This document shows, piece after piece, positions 9,130 through 21,469 of a DNA stretch of 64,000 bases (positions within the stretch are counted from its first letter, which is position 1; each line of letters begins with the position of its first letter). The stretch is taken from assembly GCF_021130785.1 (NCBI RefSeq), contig NC_060215.1:69378501-69442500 (forward strand). The letters run 5' to 3'. The notes beneath the pieces are model-generated. The model worked only from the letters and a program-made list of their open reading frames with translations. It was not told the origin of the DNA and searched no databases. The position numbers and the translations under genes are program-made. Origin of the DNA: Homalodisca vitripennis. Its lineage: Eukaryota; Arthropoda; Insecta; Hemiptera; Cicadellidae.

Positions 9130-10459
9130 TCAGTGGTTTATTTTTGACTAATGTTGGTGTCAGGTTGGGAGTTTTTTGTTGTTTAGCAGCTTTTGCCATT
9201 TGTAAGGAAACGCTAAACAAGTTACTCCTGGTGTTTTCAAGATTTTGGTTACAGATCTCTCTAGTTATTGGTGCTGAGTAGGTTGAGTTTGTCAGTGGTT
9301 TTGTCAAAATTTCTTCCTGTGTTTGGTTTTAAGTTTGCCCTGTTCCAGATGTCTGTGATTGAGTTGTATTTGGGACCATCTTTGTGGTACCCAGAGAGTA
9401 TATTTGTAGTTCTTGTAGAGAGATCTTAGGGTTTATCAAACTCAGGGAGCTGGGGTATGGTAAGGACTGGTATAACAATGTAGAGGACTCTGGTTGGTGG
9501 TCAGCCACAGTAGTAGTGAAGTAGCTATTATAGCTTTTAATTTTTTCGAGGAAAGATGACAGATACGTCCTTGTAATTTGTTCAAGTCCTGTAATTTTTG
9601 GAGAGAGTTTGTTTGACTCTTGTTTTGTATTTAGAATTGTCAAGGTTTTAGATAAAATTTCCTCTTTTAGCTTTTCTTCATTTTTTATCAGGGACTCTAT
9701 TCTTAATTTCAACGAAGTTGCAGTTTTATCACTTGATTTAATGTGATTATTTAATTTATTTTGTAGTAGATCATTTTTATCTAGTAAGATTTTAGCTTCA
9801 AGTTCCGCCTGTTGAATTAAATCCTCTTTTAATGTCCATTCTTGTTCTTCTCTCTTTATAATATAATAGTTTTCCTGGAGTAGCTCATTGTTCTTGTTGG
9901 TCAATATTTTGATAATCTCGTCTTTTTCCTTTAATTTATCTTCAATTTCAAGAAATGAACTAATGTCGTATCTGCTCTTTTCAAGTTCTTTTAACAAGTC
10001 CGTGTTTACTTCTTATAAGCTTTGCATATCTTGTTTAAGTTTAATGTTATCTGCCAGCAGTGCGCTGCCCGCCTCAGCAGCAAGAGTAAGGGATGTTTCT
10101 AAATCAATGTCATCAGTCTTGTCATAATTATCAATCCTTTCAGTAAATTCATTATGTTTGGTATGAGGCTCTTGCAGAGTGAAACAATTTTGTTCAGCTT
10201 CCTTTAATGCAAAGTTGAATTTCTTCTTTCGAAAGTTATCTGTTTTTGGTTTGCTGTACTCTGATTTGTTTTCTTCGTAAGAGCATACATCACTGGCCTT
10301 GATTATGGCAAGGTCGTGGCTACCAAAAAATTTAATATGATATTTTAAAGCTTTCTCTGGATTCTTATTGCTTATTACATCTTCAATTACTCCTGGCCAG
10401 TAGGGGTATCCTCGTAACTTAGCAAATACATCATCTCCTTTCTCAAATTTGGTAGTCAT
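9098..10459 (-). pseudogene. PWWP domain plus long coiled-coil protein, broken by two in-frame stops
   Basis: One minus-strand frame runs from an ATG at 10457-10459 to about 9098 (454 codons), interrupted only by TAA at 10013-10015 and TAA at 9329-9331. Residues 1-90 form a PWWP domain like those of the HDGF/LEDGF family: GDDVFAKLRGYPYWPGVI, then KYHIKFFGSHDLAIIKASDV. Such domains read methylated H3K36 nucleosomes. Residues ~120-300 are rich in Leu/Glu/Lys heptads and predicted coiled coil. The tail is Ser/Thr/Gln-rich and then basic (AKAAKQQKTPNLTP). The 3' end is lost at a junction with a mariner fragment. It could be ORF1 of an unknown LINE or a retrocopied host gene. No introns are visible. 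The domain call is strong; the parent element is unknown. Confidence 0.75.
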
Positions 10460-10499
10460 TTTGATACAGATATAGCAGGTATGAAAGTGTTATTCTTTT

Positions 10500-10630
10500 A
10501 CAGCTTGTCAGTCAATTAATAAACTTAGTGGTCAGTGGTTGTTAGAATAGAAATAAGTTTTAATGACTTTGGCTGCTTGTCAGTCAAATTATTGAGTGTC
10601 TGGCTGATAAAATAAGTTAGTTTTAATGAC
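10500..10630. repeat. ~65-bp direct repeat upstream of the PWWP frame
   Basis: GCTTGTCAGTCAA followed by AATAAGTTTTAATGACTTTGG occurs at about 10502-10570 and again, diverged, at 10573-10632 (GCTTGTCAGTCAAATTATTG, then AAGTTAGTTTTAATGACTCT). It lies where a promoter or 5' UTR of the PWWP frame would be. Internal 5' repeats are common in retrotransposons, so this is compatible with a mobile origin. Confidence 0.6.
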
Positions 10631-10632
10631 TC

Positions 10633-11403
10633 TTCGTCGTGGACATTTGTTCATCCAGTTTTGAAATCACGGCACCGTTGTCTAACCTTTCCTTCACTCA
10701 TAACTGCAAGTCCATAAACTAGGCATAACCCCTGATTTTACAGCTGTCAGGATCAACAATTGCCGCGGGCATTATTGTTGCATGCACGGACAAGCAAACA
10801 ACTTCTGAAACAAAACAAATGGTGTTATAGCTTTCCAATCAATCAGTAGATGGCACTGCAGTAGTAAAACTGTGTTCCAAAGTGCTAATATTGAAATATA
10901 AGCAAACGGCCGTTACTTTATGAGTATGCCTTCTATATTATAATAATCATAAAGTATAATTCTCAAATTGGCATGCAAATTAAATTTAATGTCACAGTGT
11001 TTTTAGCCTGTATGCTCATGATTAGGAATTTATTGGGTTTTTTTTTTTTGAGACAGCACAGATAAAGATCTAAAAACACCTTAGCAATATTCCTTTGAAG
11101 CGTACTACCCCTCATGGCGAGGAATGAAGAATATCACCACCTGAGATAGTATTTAATCAGTAAAATATCTAAATTATAGAAGGTCTGATCATGAACACTT
11201 GAAATTCCCCTCTACAAGGATTATTTGGCGTATATGGCCAAATATATTATTAATTTTTGCAATCAATAGTGGAAATGAAAGCAGGTATACTTCTATAAAA
11301 GATTGTTAACTTGGTATAGATAATTTTAGATAATGCGGGTAGATTAAATACTATTCCTCAGCCAACTTATTGACTTTCATCAAACTTTATTATATTCTAT
11401 ATT
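10633..11403. other. Non-coding stretch, nothing recognised
   Basis: No frame over 60 codons. It contains short G+C-richer patches (about 10670-10860) that may belong to the element carrying the PWWP frame, but no terminal repeat was found. Confidence 0.45.
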
Positions 11404-11668
11404 CAGGGTGACAATTAAGTCTTATAAGGACTTTATAACTTTTAAACGATAATATATATCCAAATTTGGCATACTGTTACTGATAGTAGTAAGCTACTTT
11501 TCTGTGTACATGGTGATCAAAATATCAGTTGGGGGTAAAAAGGAAATCTTTATTGACAGCCTATGTTGAATTGTGCATAATTTTAAAGGTCTAGTTGCAC
11601 TGAAAACAACTCAGCAAACCGGGCTTCCAAAGGATGATCCAGTAGGAAGAAATTGCTGTTTAAAAACT
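11404..11668 (+). repeat. Solo terminal region of a DD41D-related transposon
   Basis: It begins CAGGGTGACAATTAAGTC, continues with AACTTTTAAACGATAATATA and ends in a block (GCAAACCGGGCTTCCAAAGG, then ATGATCCAGTAGGAAGAA). That block matches the arm of the element at 45336 (GCAAACCGCACTCAAAAAGA, then TTGATCCAGTAAAAAAT). No partner arm or transposase was found nearby. Confidence 0.65.
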
Positions 11669-13829
11669 TCTAATACATTATACATAAGAAATAACTAATA
11701 CTGTAGGTTAGCATATTACCAGTAGGCCGGAGGGGAACATTTTGAATACCTACTTTGAAATCAGTTCACTAAAATAAGTATTCCTTTCACCTTGTAACAG
11801 GTACAGTATTAATTAAATTTAAGTTAAGTTTTTCCTGAACCCTTGAATTTTGGAGTAAAATTTTACTTTTGTTAGTTTTCAATGGTCTTTCGCAATATAT
11901 CTCAAGAAAGCTTAAAAATATACTATAAAAAAACAAAAGTTTGGTTCTAAACTGAATCTTTTATCAAAAGTTAACTAGATTATTACTTTTTAAAGTGGTT
12001 TCAAATTATTTAAACCATACTAGGAATTGTATCACATTCTTCACTTTGTCAGAAAAAAATTTAAACTCTTGGATGCATTATATTCTATCTTGGAGGTAGC
12101 TTATTTCCAAATGCTTGCTAATTGAAAGAAACCTTGGCAATTTATAAATGTATGATTTCAAGAAATGGCCGTGACATTCAAAGGGTTTTCAAATGATCGC
12201 TAGGTATAGTACAATACATCCATAAAATCATACATTAAATTAATTGTGGTTATTATCTTTATAATCAATATAAGTGGTCTGAGTGTTCAGATTGGTTTTT
12301 GTTCATGGAAATTTCGGGCCACTCATGTGTCCTGAGATGTCACATAGTTGATTCATTGTTTTGTGTCCTAAAAGTAGTGTGGATTTCATGGTAATGTTGT
12401 TGGTCTAATATAGTTCTTGTTTTGTGTTTGTAGCATTTGTGTTACATGCATAGTTAACTCTATCAACCCCATCATTTATTTTGTTATTTAACCAAAGCCT
12501 GATTTTTCCTTAATGGAAAGTGTCACATAAATGGTCATATCAATGAATTTTGTTATGAAAATTAAATAGGCTCTCCAACAATAGCAATATAGAATATTAG
12601 ACACTAAAATTAAAATAATAATTTTTTTTATTTAATGATGTATATGGGTAAATAAACCAAATTCAAATCACTTTGTTTATTTAAAAACATTTGCAGTTGT
12701 GCAGTTTTAGATAAATATTTGCAGGAAAGTTAGGAATTAGAAAAAATAGGGTAAAAGAATCCTTGGAGAAATCCAATTTAATTGATTGTCCAATCCAAAA
12801 AAGAGCTTTTTCCTTTGCAACCCCCATTTTGTTGAGAACAATAAGTAATAAAAATGTGGTTTAAAAACTTCTTAAAATCACCTTTTGAAAGTTAATGCAT
12901 GTTACTATTTTGAAATACTTGCAGGAAAACTTACCATCTTTCAAAATATTTAAAAGAGTTATGAGCAATTTGATGTTGAGTTATGTATATACAAATTTTG
13001 AATTTTGCAATAAGAAATTACTTAAAAACTTCCTATGCTTATCCTTTATGCTCAATAGTTCCCACATTTTTGTTTGAAAAACGTGACATTAGTAGCTTTT
13101 GGTCATAACACCATTATATGTGGAATAATAAAAGGCACAAAACAAGGTGTATTATATATGAAATAGTTATATCTTTTTCTTTTAGTTGGTATTCTTATAT
13201 TTGCATAATTGAAGGGTTACTTCATAATTAAGAAATATTATAAATAAGTTCCTGTAAATAATACAGAGCATTCTTGAAAACAATGAAAAGTTGTAAAACA
13301 ATTCATCTTAATGTTAAAAACTTATTGTTAGGCTAATAGGTTTTTGTAAATAATAGAAAATATTTTTATAGTAGCTTTGTACGAAATATTTAGCCTGTAT
13401 AGTATCCAAATGATTTATATTGACAAATTATATTCCATGTTGCAGATATTTGTCATTAAAAAACATTGATTCTGAATGTGATTTTAACACTGAAATTTAA
13501 TCAGAAACACACACTTAATATTGTAACTACATATAGCCTAGTGTTTTTTTTAATTGGAAATGATATCTCAGAACAACTCATTACGTTTTGTTCTCTACTT
13601 ATGAGATACTATGTATAATCTCAAACAGTTGTTTACAAGATAAATAATTGATTGCTACTTGAGATAGTGCTCAGTTTAGAAACCTTGAAATCTTAATATT
13701 GACATTTTTATGAATTGAAACAATCTTTCACTTTTGTTAGTACCTACCTCTGCAATAATATGGTGACATAAGCCTCACATTATTAGCGTAGAATAATTGG
13801 TCTGTTCAAACATTTAGTGTAAAATATTC

Positions 13830-13834
<5 letters not shown>
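11669..13834. other. AT-rich non-coding stretch
   Basis: No coding signal and no recognised repeat family. The one 60-codon frame (12895-13077) has no recognisable composition and ends at an ordinary stop. It may be intergenic, or an intron of the ATPase gene if its first exon lies further upstream. Confidence 0.5.

Positions 13835-13884
<50 letters not shown>
13835..13884. repeat. (TA)n microsatellite
   Basis: About 50 bp of pure TA dinucleotide. Confidence 0.95.
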
Positions 13885-13885
<1 letters not shown>

Positions 13886-14639
13886 TAATATCACTGATGA
13901 TATTGAACATTTAACACATACACTTTAAAATTTTAAAAGAATAAATGAAAATAATTAGACATAAACTAATAACTGGCATAAATAGCTACAATGAAGGACA
14001 GACTATAATATTTACTCAAAGTTTCAAAACATAATCGTGACTTAAGGGGAAAATGTTTAAACTTAAAAATAGATTATAGACTAGCTATAGCCTCAACCAA
14101 GTACCTCCATCATTAAAATAAAAAACAATCAAGGTAAAAAAAAATATAAACCAGTTTGGAAAGATATTAATAGCGTCAATTATATTTTCAGCATTAAACG
14201 TTAAAATTAGTACTAGCCCCAATGTATTTATCACTATTTCCTTGACACCATTTAAATCAAAATTAACATAGTAATCCTCTTTGCAATTTTTAATACTTTT
14301 TCAAAAAAAGTTACTTTAATGAAATCTCTGAAAACCTTCCAGTGGGTGAATATCACTCTAGACTTCAGAATATTCTGAAAGAAGTTAAAAATTGGAGTAA
14401 ATCTTGTAGTCTTGTTCATAGTCCCTCTAAGACATTTTTTAATCCTTGTTTACAGCATAGCCATTTTCTTAGGAACTTAATTTATAGTTCTAGAGCTACC
14501 CACTTTTCAAAAATGTTCTAAAAATTGAGCCATAATGTTATTGTCTTACCTATGAAAGAATTTTAGGTGCATTACTAGAGATTCCTTGTACCTATATTGA
14601 AATGTACAACCTCCTGAATCCCATGCAATTAATTAGTAG

Positions 14640-15230
14640 AAATAAATATATCTTTGAAGACTTAAATAAGCTGATAAAGAGCCTTTATTAATTTTTTCAG
14701 GATAAAGTTGTTGCTCTAGCCACATTTTATCCTGGCTTATGACTGACTGTATGGGCCACAACAATTTTATGAAATAATTTGGCAATATTTCAGTCTCTTT
14801 TCTCAAATCATATCTTACTAATAGAAAACAAATATATATATATTAATTAAGACTGATCCTGGGAAGCAGTGAAGTATGGAATCTCATAGGGATGCTTAGA
14901 CCTTCAATATTTCTTGTTTGTATCAATAACTTGCCTTCAGAAATTTCAGCTACAATTCTATATGCAGATAACAGATAACAATTCTATAAATTAATAAAAA
15001 TGTAGATACAAGAATTATTATCACATAAAATAGAATTTTAGAAAATTCCATTAGATTTTTATAGCAATGTGTTTTCTTTTAAATAAATAAACAAATATAT
15101 ATATATATCCGTAATTATCATTTCAACTAATCAAGTGGCATGTATAGAAGTATTCTATGACAAGAACTTAAATTGGAACTCTCACATTAATTATATCCCA
15201 CAAGCAATGAAGTATATAGCAATAAAAATA
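14640..15230 (+). pseudogene. Heavily decayed LINE reverse transcriptase
   Basis: Recognisable pieces in several frames are IWQYFSLFSNHILLIENK (fits the W..SYL.NR segment), GMLRPSIFLVCINNLPSEIS (fits QGSVLGP.LF..YINDL), LYADN (YADD box with the second Asp changed), and KNLNWNSHINYIPQAMKY (fits the LGV.LD..L.W..HI region). The order is correct for an RT. Many frameshifts make it an old copy. Upstream DNA to about 13890 may belong to the same element, but I see no clear motif there. Confidence 0.55.
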
Positions 15231-16735
15231 ATTTAGAAATTTTTGTTTTGACTTGGTGTTGTTTTTGTATTATTTTGTTTGATTCTTTGGTACCGTACTA
15301 TAGCATTGGCTCATTGCTGGTGACCTTTTGGTCACACTCTGACTTAAGTCAGTTAACTTGTGATAAATAATAAGTAGGAAATAAACTGATAGTGGTACAA
15401 GAACAAAATCACAACAAGTTCAGCCCGGTTAAGAGTTGGGGAAAAACCCAGTCCTCAGAACCAGCAATGAGAGCACCAGCTATGTTATTTGTCTTACACT
15501 TATCTGTTTGCTGAAATCACTCATGTGTGTTACTTTATTTGTTTACAATGTCAACTGTGGACTATGTTGTAGTGTCCAAACTACTGTCTGTTTACTGTCT
15601 GGTTTATTTTAGCAGTGGATGTCCTATCAGAAGGTCCAAATGTTCACAAATACAAGTGAAATTCAAGTATTTTGATAATTATTGTCCTGTTTTAACATGA
15701 AATATTGATTTTTTTCTGATCTGAAAATGATAAATTTATCAATTTTTAATGAAGTCAAAATAGTTATGGGTTGCTAGTGTTATTGTGTTGTTAATAAGAT
15801 ATGTAGAAGAGAGTATTAAAATAGGAAAAAAACATGAATTTTTGTTTTATGTTAAACATATTCACTTGAGAATATTCCCTCCTTGCCCAAATAAACATAG
15901 TGGTTTTTAGATTTTGTTGTGTTTTTGTTTATATACAGTGTGAGTGAGGGCATAAACAGAAAAACCAAATTTTTGTTCAAAAGATAAAATAGTTGTAAAC
16001 ATTACTCGCATGATTTTTATTAATTGTTAATTATTTGTAGTCATCTACTTTAAGGTACAGACTGCATTTCTCAAATGTTCTTGTTTGAAATGTATAAAAA
16101 ATTGAAACATTTAAGAAATTACCTGATATTTACCAAATTGAAATACAAGTATAGTTTTTAAAACTTGAAACAGTTTTAGCACTTTGACAACTTACTAAAG
16201 TTTTTGGATTGCATCCTCTGTATAAACTACTTCTGTAAAATCTCTGGTGGCCATAATTTATCCTGTAGACTGGCGATTTTTCACATATAATCTCCCACCA
16301 GATTATGATCGTAGTAGCAACGAGTTTGCCGCTGTGAACTGAGGGTATCCTCAAAAAAGTCAAATAGGAAGCAATATTTCATAAACATGATTATATCATA
16401 TCTAAAATGAAGAATTAAAAATTTAACGTAAATAAAATGTATTACCCTTTTTTTTTGGGCAATAAGATGAGGAAACCCCTCATATCACTTAGTTCAAAAA
16501 GGACCTTTGTTCTTCCAGGATGACAGGATATTCAGGATATGAGTAAGGATGAGTGTAGGGGCTGCCTCCTGTTGAGAACCCATGAAGTGTGATAAAGGGC
16601 ACTATCTCAGTCATGTCAACTTGTAAGGAGGAGAGTATAGCTCTGTTCCAGTATCTTCCGTTCAGTGCAGGAAGGGAAGCCATACTCTCTCATGTTTAGA
16701 TCTTAAAAATCTTTAAAATTATGGGAGCCTCACAC
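15231..16735. other. Non-coding stretch
   Basis: No supported gene. A G+C-richer patch at 16480-16690 holds a 64-codon minus-strand frame that resembles no family I know. Short inverted words (TCATTGCTGGT at 15312 and ACCAGCAATGA at 15462) were seen, but they are too short to define an element. Confidence 0.4.
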
Positions 16736-16739
16736 ACTC

Positions 16740-16920
16740 CAACAATCATCCTCAGTAGTCAACCAGACCTATCGACCAGCCCTTTGCACCCATTTTCTCG
16801 ACATTTGTAGTTAGTGGTGTTTTACACCTGGACTGCCATTGAGTTTCCCAGATTTAAGAACAGTTTTTGCTATTCTTACTGGAAGCTATAAGCCAGCCAG
16901 AAGTGAACTATTCTGGAATA
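16740..16920 (+). repeat. Dispersed repeat family, copy 1
   Basis: The sequence CACCCATTTTCTCGACATTT, then GTAGTTAGTGGTG, then GCCAGAAGTGAAC resembles 41975-42145 (CACACCATGTCTTGATATTT, GTGGTTGGTGATG, GTCAGAAGTGAAC) in the same order and orientation. It is clearly repetitive. One frame (LPLSFPDLRTVFAILTGSYK) faintly recalls LINE RNase H tails, which is not secure. Confidence 0.5.
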
Positions 16921-17801
16921 AAATCTGAAAAAGAAATTAAAAATTAAAATGAGTTTGAAGAATTAGTTGTTTCTTAAAATCTACTAGTAAATAAATTAAA
17001 TTAAAAGAGAAAACTGTCTGAGTAAATAAGCTCTAAAAGTCAATCACTGCAATTTGCTTTGGTGTGATAATTGTAAGAACATTGAGGCACACAAATAATA
17101 ATATTGGTAACACACCAAATGAAAGCCTTCTTACCCCTAGATGCAGGTTGCTAATCTCAAAGAAAAAATTACCCTGACATCATAAGAACTCCAATTCAAA
17201 GCATTTAATATAACATTGAAATAAATGTTTAACAATGTAGTCTCTTTGGTAATAGTCTCCAAATGGAGACTATGATGTAGAAATCATGCAGTCCTGAGGA
17301 GAAAACAACTAAATTGGAAGTCCTATTTCCATAGTTCTGTAAGAGATGACACATACAAAAATGTCAGTTCATCGGAGAAGACATGTTGTTAGTAGATACT
17401 ACTAGCGTAGTAGTAAAATTGCTGATAAGACGATTTTCACAAAATATCATGATTATGATAAAAAAAACAATTTTTAACCTTCTGGACTCAAAGTGACAAT
17501 TTTATCATAGCACATTGTATATTTCAGCTAGTTTGGTTTTGTTATTGAACCTTATTTACTCCAGGTGATAATTTAAATTTAAATGTGTAGTAAACATGAT
17601 ACTTCTTTACTATATCGGTGTCACATGAGGCTCAGATGTTTAACATTCTGTACTTTAGCTAGTCTAGTATTGTTGTGCAGGGTACATCAGATCACCTGGA
17701 TACTATCTGTATCGGCATAACAAATTGAAATAGAATCTTTTTGAACTGTAATCCCATATTTTTTATCCTAAACAACTCAGGGAAAATATTTTCAAGACTG
17801 T

Positions 17802-18252
17802 GTAGGAAACAGGATTTTCCCGGACATTTGCCATCGTTTAGTGGAACAAGAAATCAGTAACACTACGTTTCGAGATCTGCAATCTGATCTCTTCTTCAGG
17901 TAAAGAACTAACCTAATACTTCAGTCGTAGGTGGTCAGTAGACGAATGAAGACGTATTGTGACCTGTATTCCGTACTTCAGTTATAATGATTAGTGTTTT
18001 GTGTAGTTTTTTATTAAGTGCATGGTTATAGAGTTAGTGAAGTTGACAAACAACATGGTGGTTGTGATTCCTGACCTAGGCGTGCCATAACGCTTTGGTA
18101 AGATTTGTTTATTTTAACCTAGTTTGTAATTATGTATTAGGTTAGTTCTTTACCTGAAGGAGAGATCAGATTGCAGATCTCGAAACGTAGTGTTACTGAT
18201 TTCTTGTTTCACTGAATGATGGCAAATGTACGGAAAAATCCTGTTTCCTTCA
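17802..18252. mobile_element. MITE-like foldback repeat, ~118-bp arms
   Basis: The arm 17802-17919 (TGTAGGAAACAGGATTTTCC to AACCTAATAC) and the arm 18134-18252 are inverse copies with few mismatches. They share ACACTACGTTTCGAGATCTG and the adjoining GATCTC. The 214-bp centre has no coding frame. This is a non-autonomous inverted-repeat element of unknown superfamily. No target duplication could be assigned. Confidence 0.85.
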
Positions 18253-19800
18253 CAATCCTTCCATCGTCAAAAATAACCTTCAAACAAAGAATTTTCAAGT
18301 CTGTTACAAGGTCAACATGACACGAATGAGGATCAGTTTTGGAAAATTTTCAAATGTAATCATTGTTTGTGTTATACCCCATTTTAAAGGTCCAGGAACT
18401 CTGATTATTTTAGCACAATTTAAAAACATTACAGGTACCAATATTTAAAGGTTGTAGCAAAATTTTGCTCTTTAATTTATTTTAAGTAATTTGTATAATG
18501 TGGAAAAATAACACATTTTCTAGTACTTCTAATGACATTCCCTTTCTGAAAATTATAATGTAAGGCAAAGAACATAAGGTTTCTAAGACAAAATGTTCAA
18601 ATATCAACCTATACCATGTATTCTTTGTATTTAAAGTTTAACCATATCAATGGTATCAAGATGGTGAAAGAAAAGCTTATTGGGATCTAAGCATAAAAAA
18701 CGATTTTAATCAAGGAGATTACAAATGACATTGGAAGGCACTGCAAAACTCTGGAGTGGTGTCAGTAGTGTAGAATAGATGTTTTTGTTAGGCTAACTAC
18801 TCGTTCAGGACTTGATCAGCCTCAGCTTAATGTGAAAAGTCAGTGTTGATTCAGCAAGTTACATGAATACTTGAAAATTGTTCAATTTTAAACATCAGAG
18901 GTCGCACCTTCTTCTAGGGTGCAAGAGGTCGTGAGAAGGCAATTTGCTCAAGCTTTCTTTTTTTATTTTGCTTCAATATGAAATCTAAAAAAATCCTATT
19001 ATTAGTAGTGTTTCAGAATATACTACTTTAAATTATCTGCAAATAAAACTGTTTCAATACAAAACATTTTACAAGTACTGTACAATTTGCTGTAGAGTTT
19101 GTTAATACATCAAAAGAAAATGTGTCTAATAAAATTAGAACATGCAAAATATAATTTGAATTTATTGTAAGTGAATGATTCTATTCATAAACTTAAATGA
19201 TTGTACCAGGGAATATTGCTAAATTGGGTGTAGTCCTGCAGAGGACAGCAAAATTTTAATTATTTAAAAAACAAAGTGATTAAAAGACTAACAGATGTCC
19301 AAGTTCTTGTGAAGAAATATATGAGAAGGGATGCTGAGAATACATGAGTTCTCAAGCTGCTGATAGTTGTAATCATAATAGTACTACAGAATAAAAAAAA
19401 TGTTGCAAATTGCTGTGGGTGTTACTCACTTGTTAAAAAAAGTTTTAAAAGAACTCTTCATGACAGTCCAACCTCTGACTTGGTTCAATCATTGCCATAT
19501 GTTAGAATATCTTATTAATTAGGTATTGTAACATATTTACATTTAAATTTAATCAATACACTACCAATGTTGATGTATATAAGTTTTTATAAAAGTGAAT
19601 TTCATGAAAATGATTCCTATATAATCTGGCTATTGATAAACTATCTGATCTTCTTTAGTTTGCAAGCTAAATATCTAAAGAAATAAATATTTTGGCTGAT
19701 CACTTTAGTTCTTTAAGATATTGTTAGCAAAATTTCTAGAACTACTAAAACTACTAACTACTAGAACTACTAATTTGTTTGTAGCTACTAAAATATATAT
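18253..19800. other. Non-coding stretch
   Basis: AT-rich, without frames above 60 codons. No repeats were recognised. Confidence 0.45.
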
Positions 19801-21030
19801 GTCGGGGGTTGGTGTTATTTGCGTCCACAGCAGTTCTTAAGCTGTAAGTACTCTCTGGGTGGTGCTAAACTTACAACCACTTTGGTGGCTGGACTGTCAC
19901 ACTGTGATCTCCCAGCTGTCAGCTGCCATACGAAATCAAAACAGCACTTTTCAGGGCTAAACTAACTTACTAGATATAGTATTAAATATTCTACATCTTA
20001 ATGCAGAGGGTTTAATTAAATCCAAAAGTGAGTGTACTAGTAAAATAGCTCGTAAAAATAATGTTGATGTTCTTATTACTTCAAAAAAAGCACATTGAAG
20101 ACATTTAAAAGAAAGTGCAAGAGGCAATATCCCAGGATACAAATTTGTAGAAGCAGTCTGTTACAGGTTCTATGATGTGGTAACATATGTTAACAGAATG
20201 TTAATATTTTTTTATTGGTGGTGAAAGTGTCTGGAACAACTATAATGAATGTTTATAAAGCACCTAATTATCCAATGTTCAGACGTTTTGTATAAATTTA
20301 AACACCCTGTCTTTTACATTGAGGATTTCTATAGCCATCAAAGCCAATGGAAATATCAAGCAGATGATAAGAAAGGTAGGGGCTGGATCAACTGGGTTGA
20401 AAATAATACCTTTTTCCTATAGCATGATGCTAAATATAGTCATACATTGTATTCAGTCAGTGGCACCATGGTTATTCTCCATGCTTCTTATTCTTTGCTT
20501 TTGCTCTTGTAACCGATCTTTCAAGCCCATGAGTTCTTAGGGAAATTCTTGATATTTTTCTTCACTCTAAGCATAAACCTGTTCTTATATATGCTGGTAT
20601 ACGAATTCTCCTGGTTAAGATATTTTCCCAGGTAGAGATGGAACTTCACTAAACCTGAGTGAAACTATAATCAGTTCATGAGCATCGTCTTATCTGTTGC
20701 AAAGTCCTAAGTCTCAAAAGGCTTTTGAAAGGATTACATACCAGGGTGGAGCCAAGAGTGTGAGGACTTATACAACGGGTTAATTAACACTGGTAACTTA
20801 CAAACTGCTGACCTTCTGCTAAACTCTCTTGACAAAGTCAGAAGACTGTAGAAAATTTGAACTTTACCCTCACAGCAGTCATCAAGCATGGTCCTTACTT
20901 ATGAACCTATCCACAAGTAGTCCTCGGAGCGCAAAAACATTATCATACCCTAGTCACTGTGAAGTAGCCAAGTGCATTGTCTCTTTATCAAAGTGGTCAA
21001 GCCAAAGATCTGCTAAGATAATAAACTAAA
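19800..21030 (+). pseudogene. LINE ORF2 endonuclease and linker, decayed
   Basis: From about 19965 the translated pieces are ILHLNAEGLIKSKSE-like (start of an AP endonuclease), KIARKNNVDVLITS, GNIPGYKFVEAV, TIMNVYKAPN, and YIEDFYSHQSQWKYQADD (the D-F-(N/Y)-SHH.QW motif of LINE endonucleases). These are followed by ECEDLYNGLINTGNLQTADL and HSSHQAWSLL (linker before RT). The domains come in order in shifting frames, so this is an old, broken insertion. The RT itself was not recognised downstream. The sequence at 19800-19960 is probably the preceding ORF1 or spacer. Confidence 0.7.
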
Positions 21031-21469
21031 AGTCTCTTTGAGGACGGATTTGAAAATAAAATAAAAATGTCAACAGTATTTAAAGATCTTACTATGATTT
21101 ATGAAACTAGTATTGGAGAAAAGGACTTCTTTATAAATTTTACAAAATGTATCCGTGACCTTTCTGTGTATGGTCCTAAATTCAGTGATAAGCAACAGAC
21201 TAATTAAAATTTGCTTGGGTTGCAGGGAAAGCACTTTCAGACAATTAAGAGCCGATTCGGCACACAGGGATGTCTAGGACTATTAAAGTCTAGAACTTCA
21301 TAAAACTCTGGGAAAGAAGGCAAAAATTAGGTTTGGCAGTCATGGATTTACCAAACGAACTCTGGAGTTCAACAAGTCTAGTGTTTAATTAATTCTTGGT
21401 TTTGTTTATTAAAACTCCGGACTTTATCTGTGAATTATAGAGACGTTGTTATGCATTGATGGATTTTGT

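Noticed and set aside
16489..16683. 64-codon minus-strand frame with Pro/Tyr-rich sequence
   Set aside because: No family recognised and no start context. Kept only as an unexplained G+C-richer patch.
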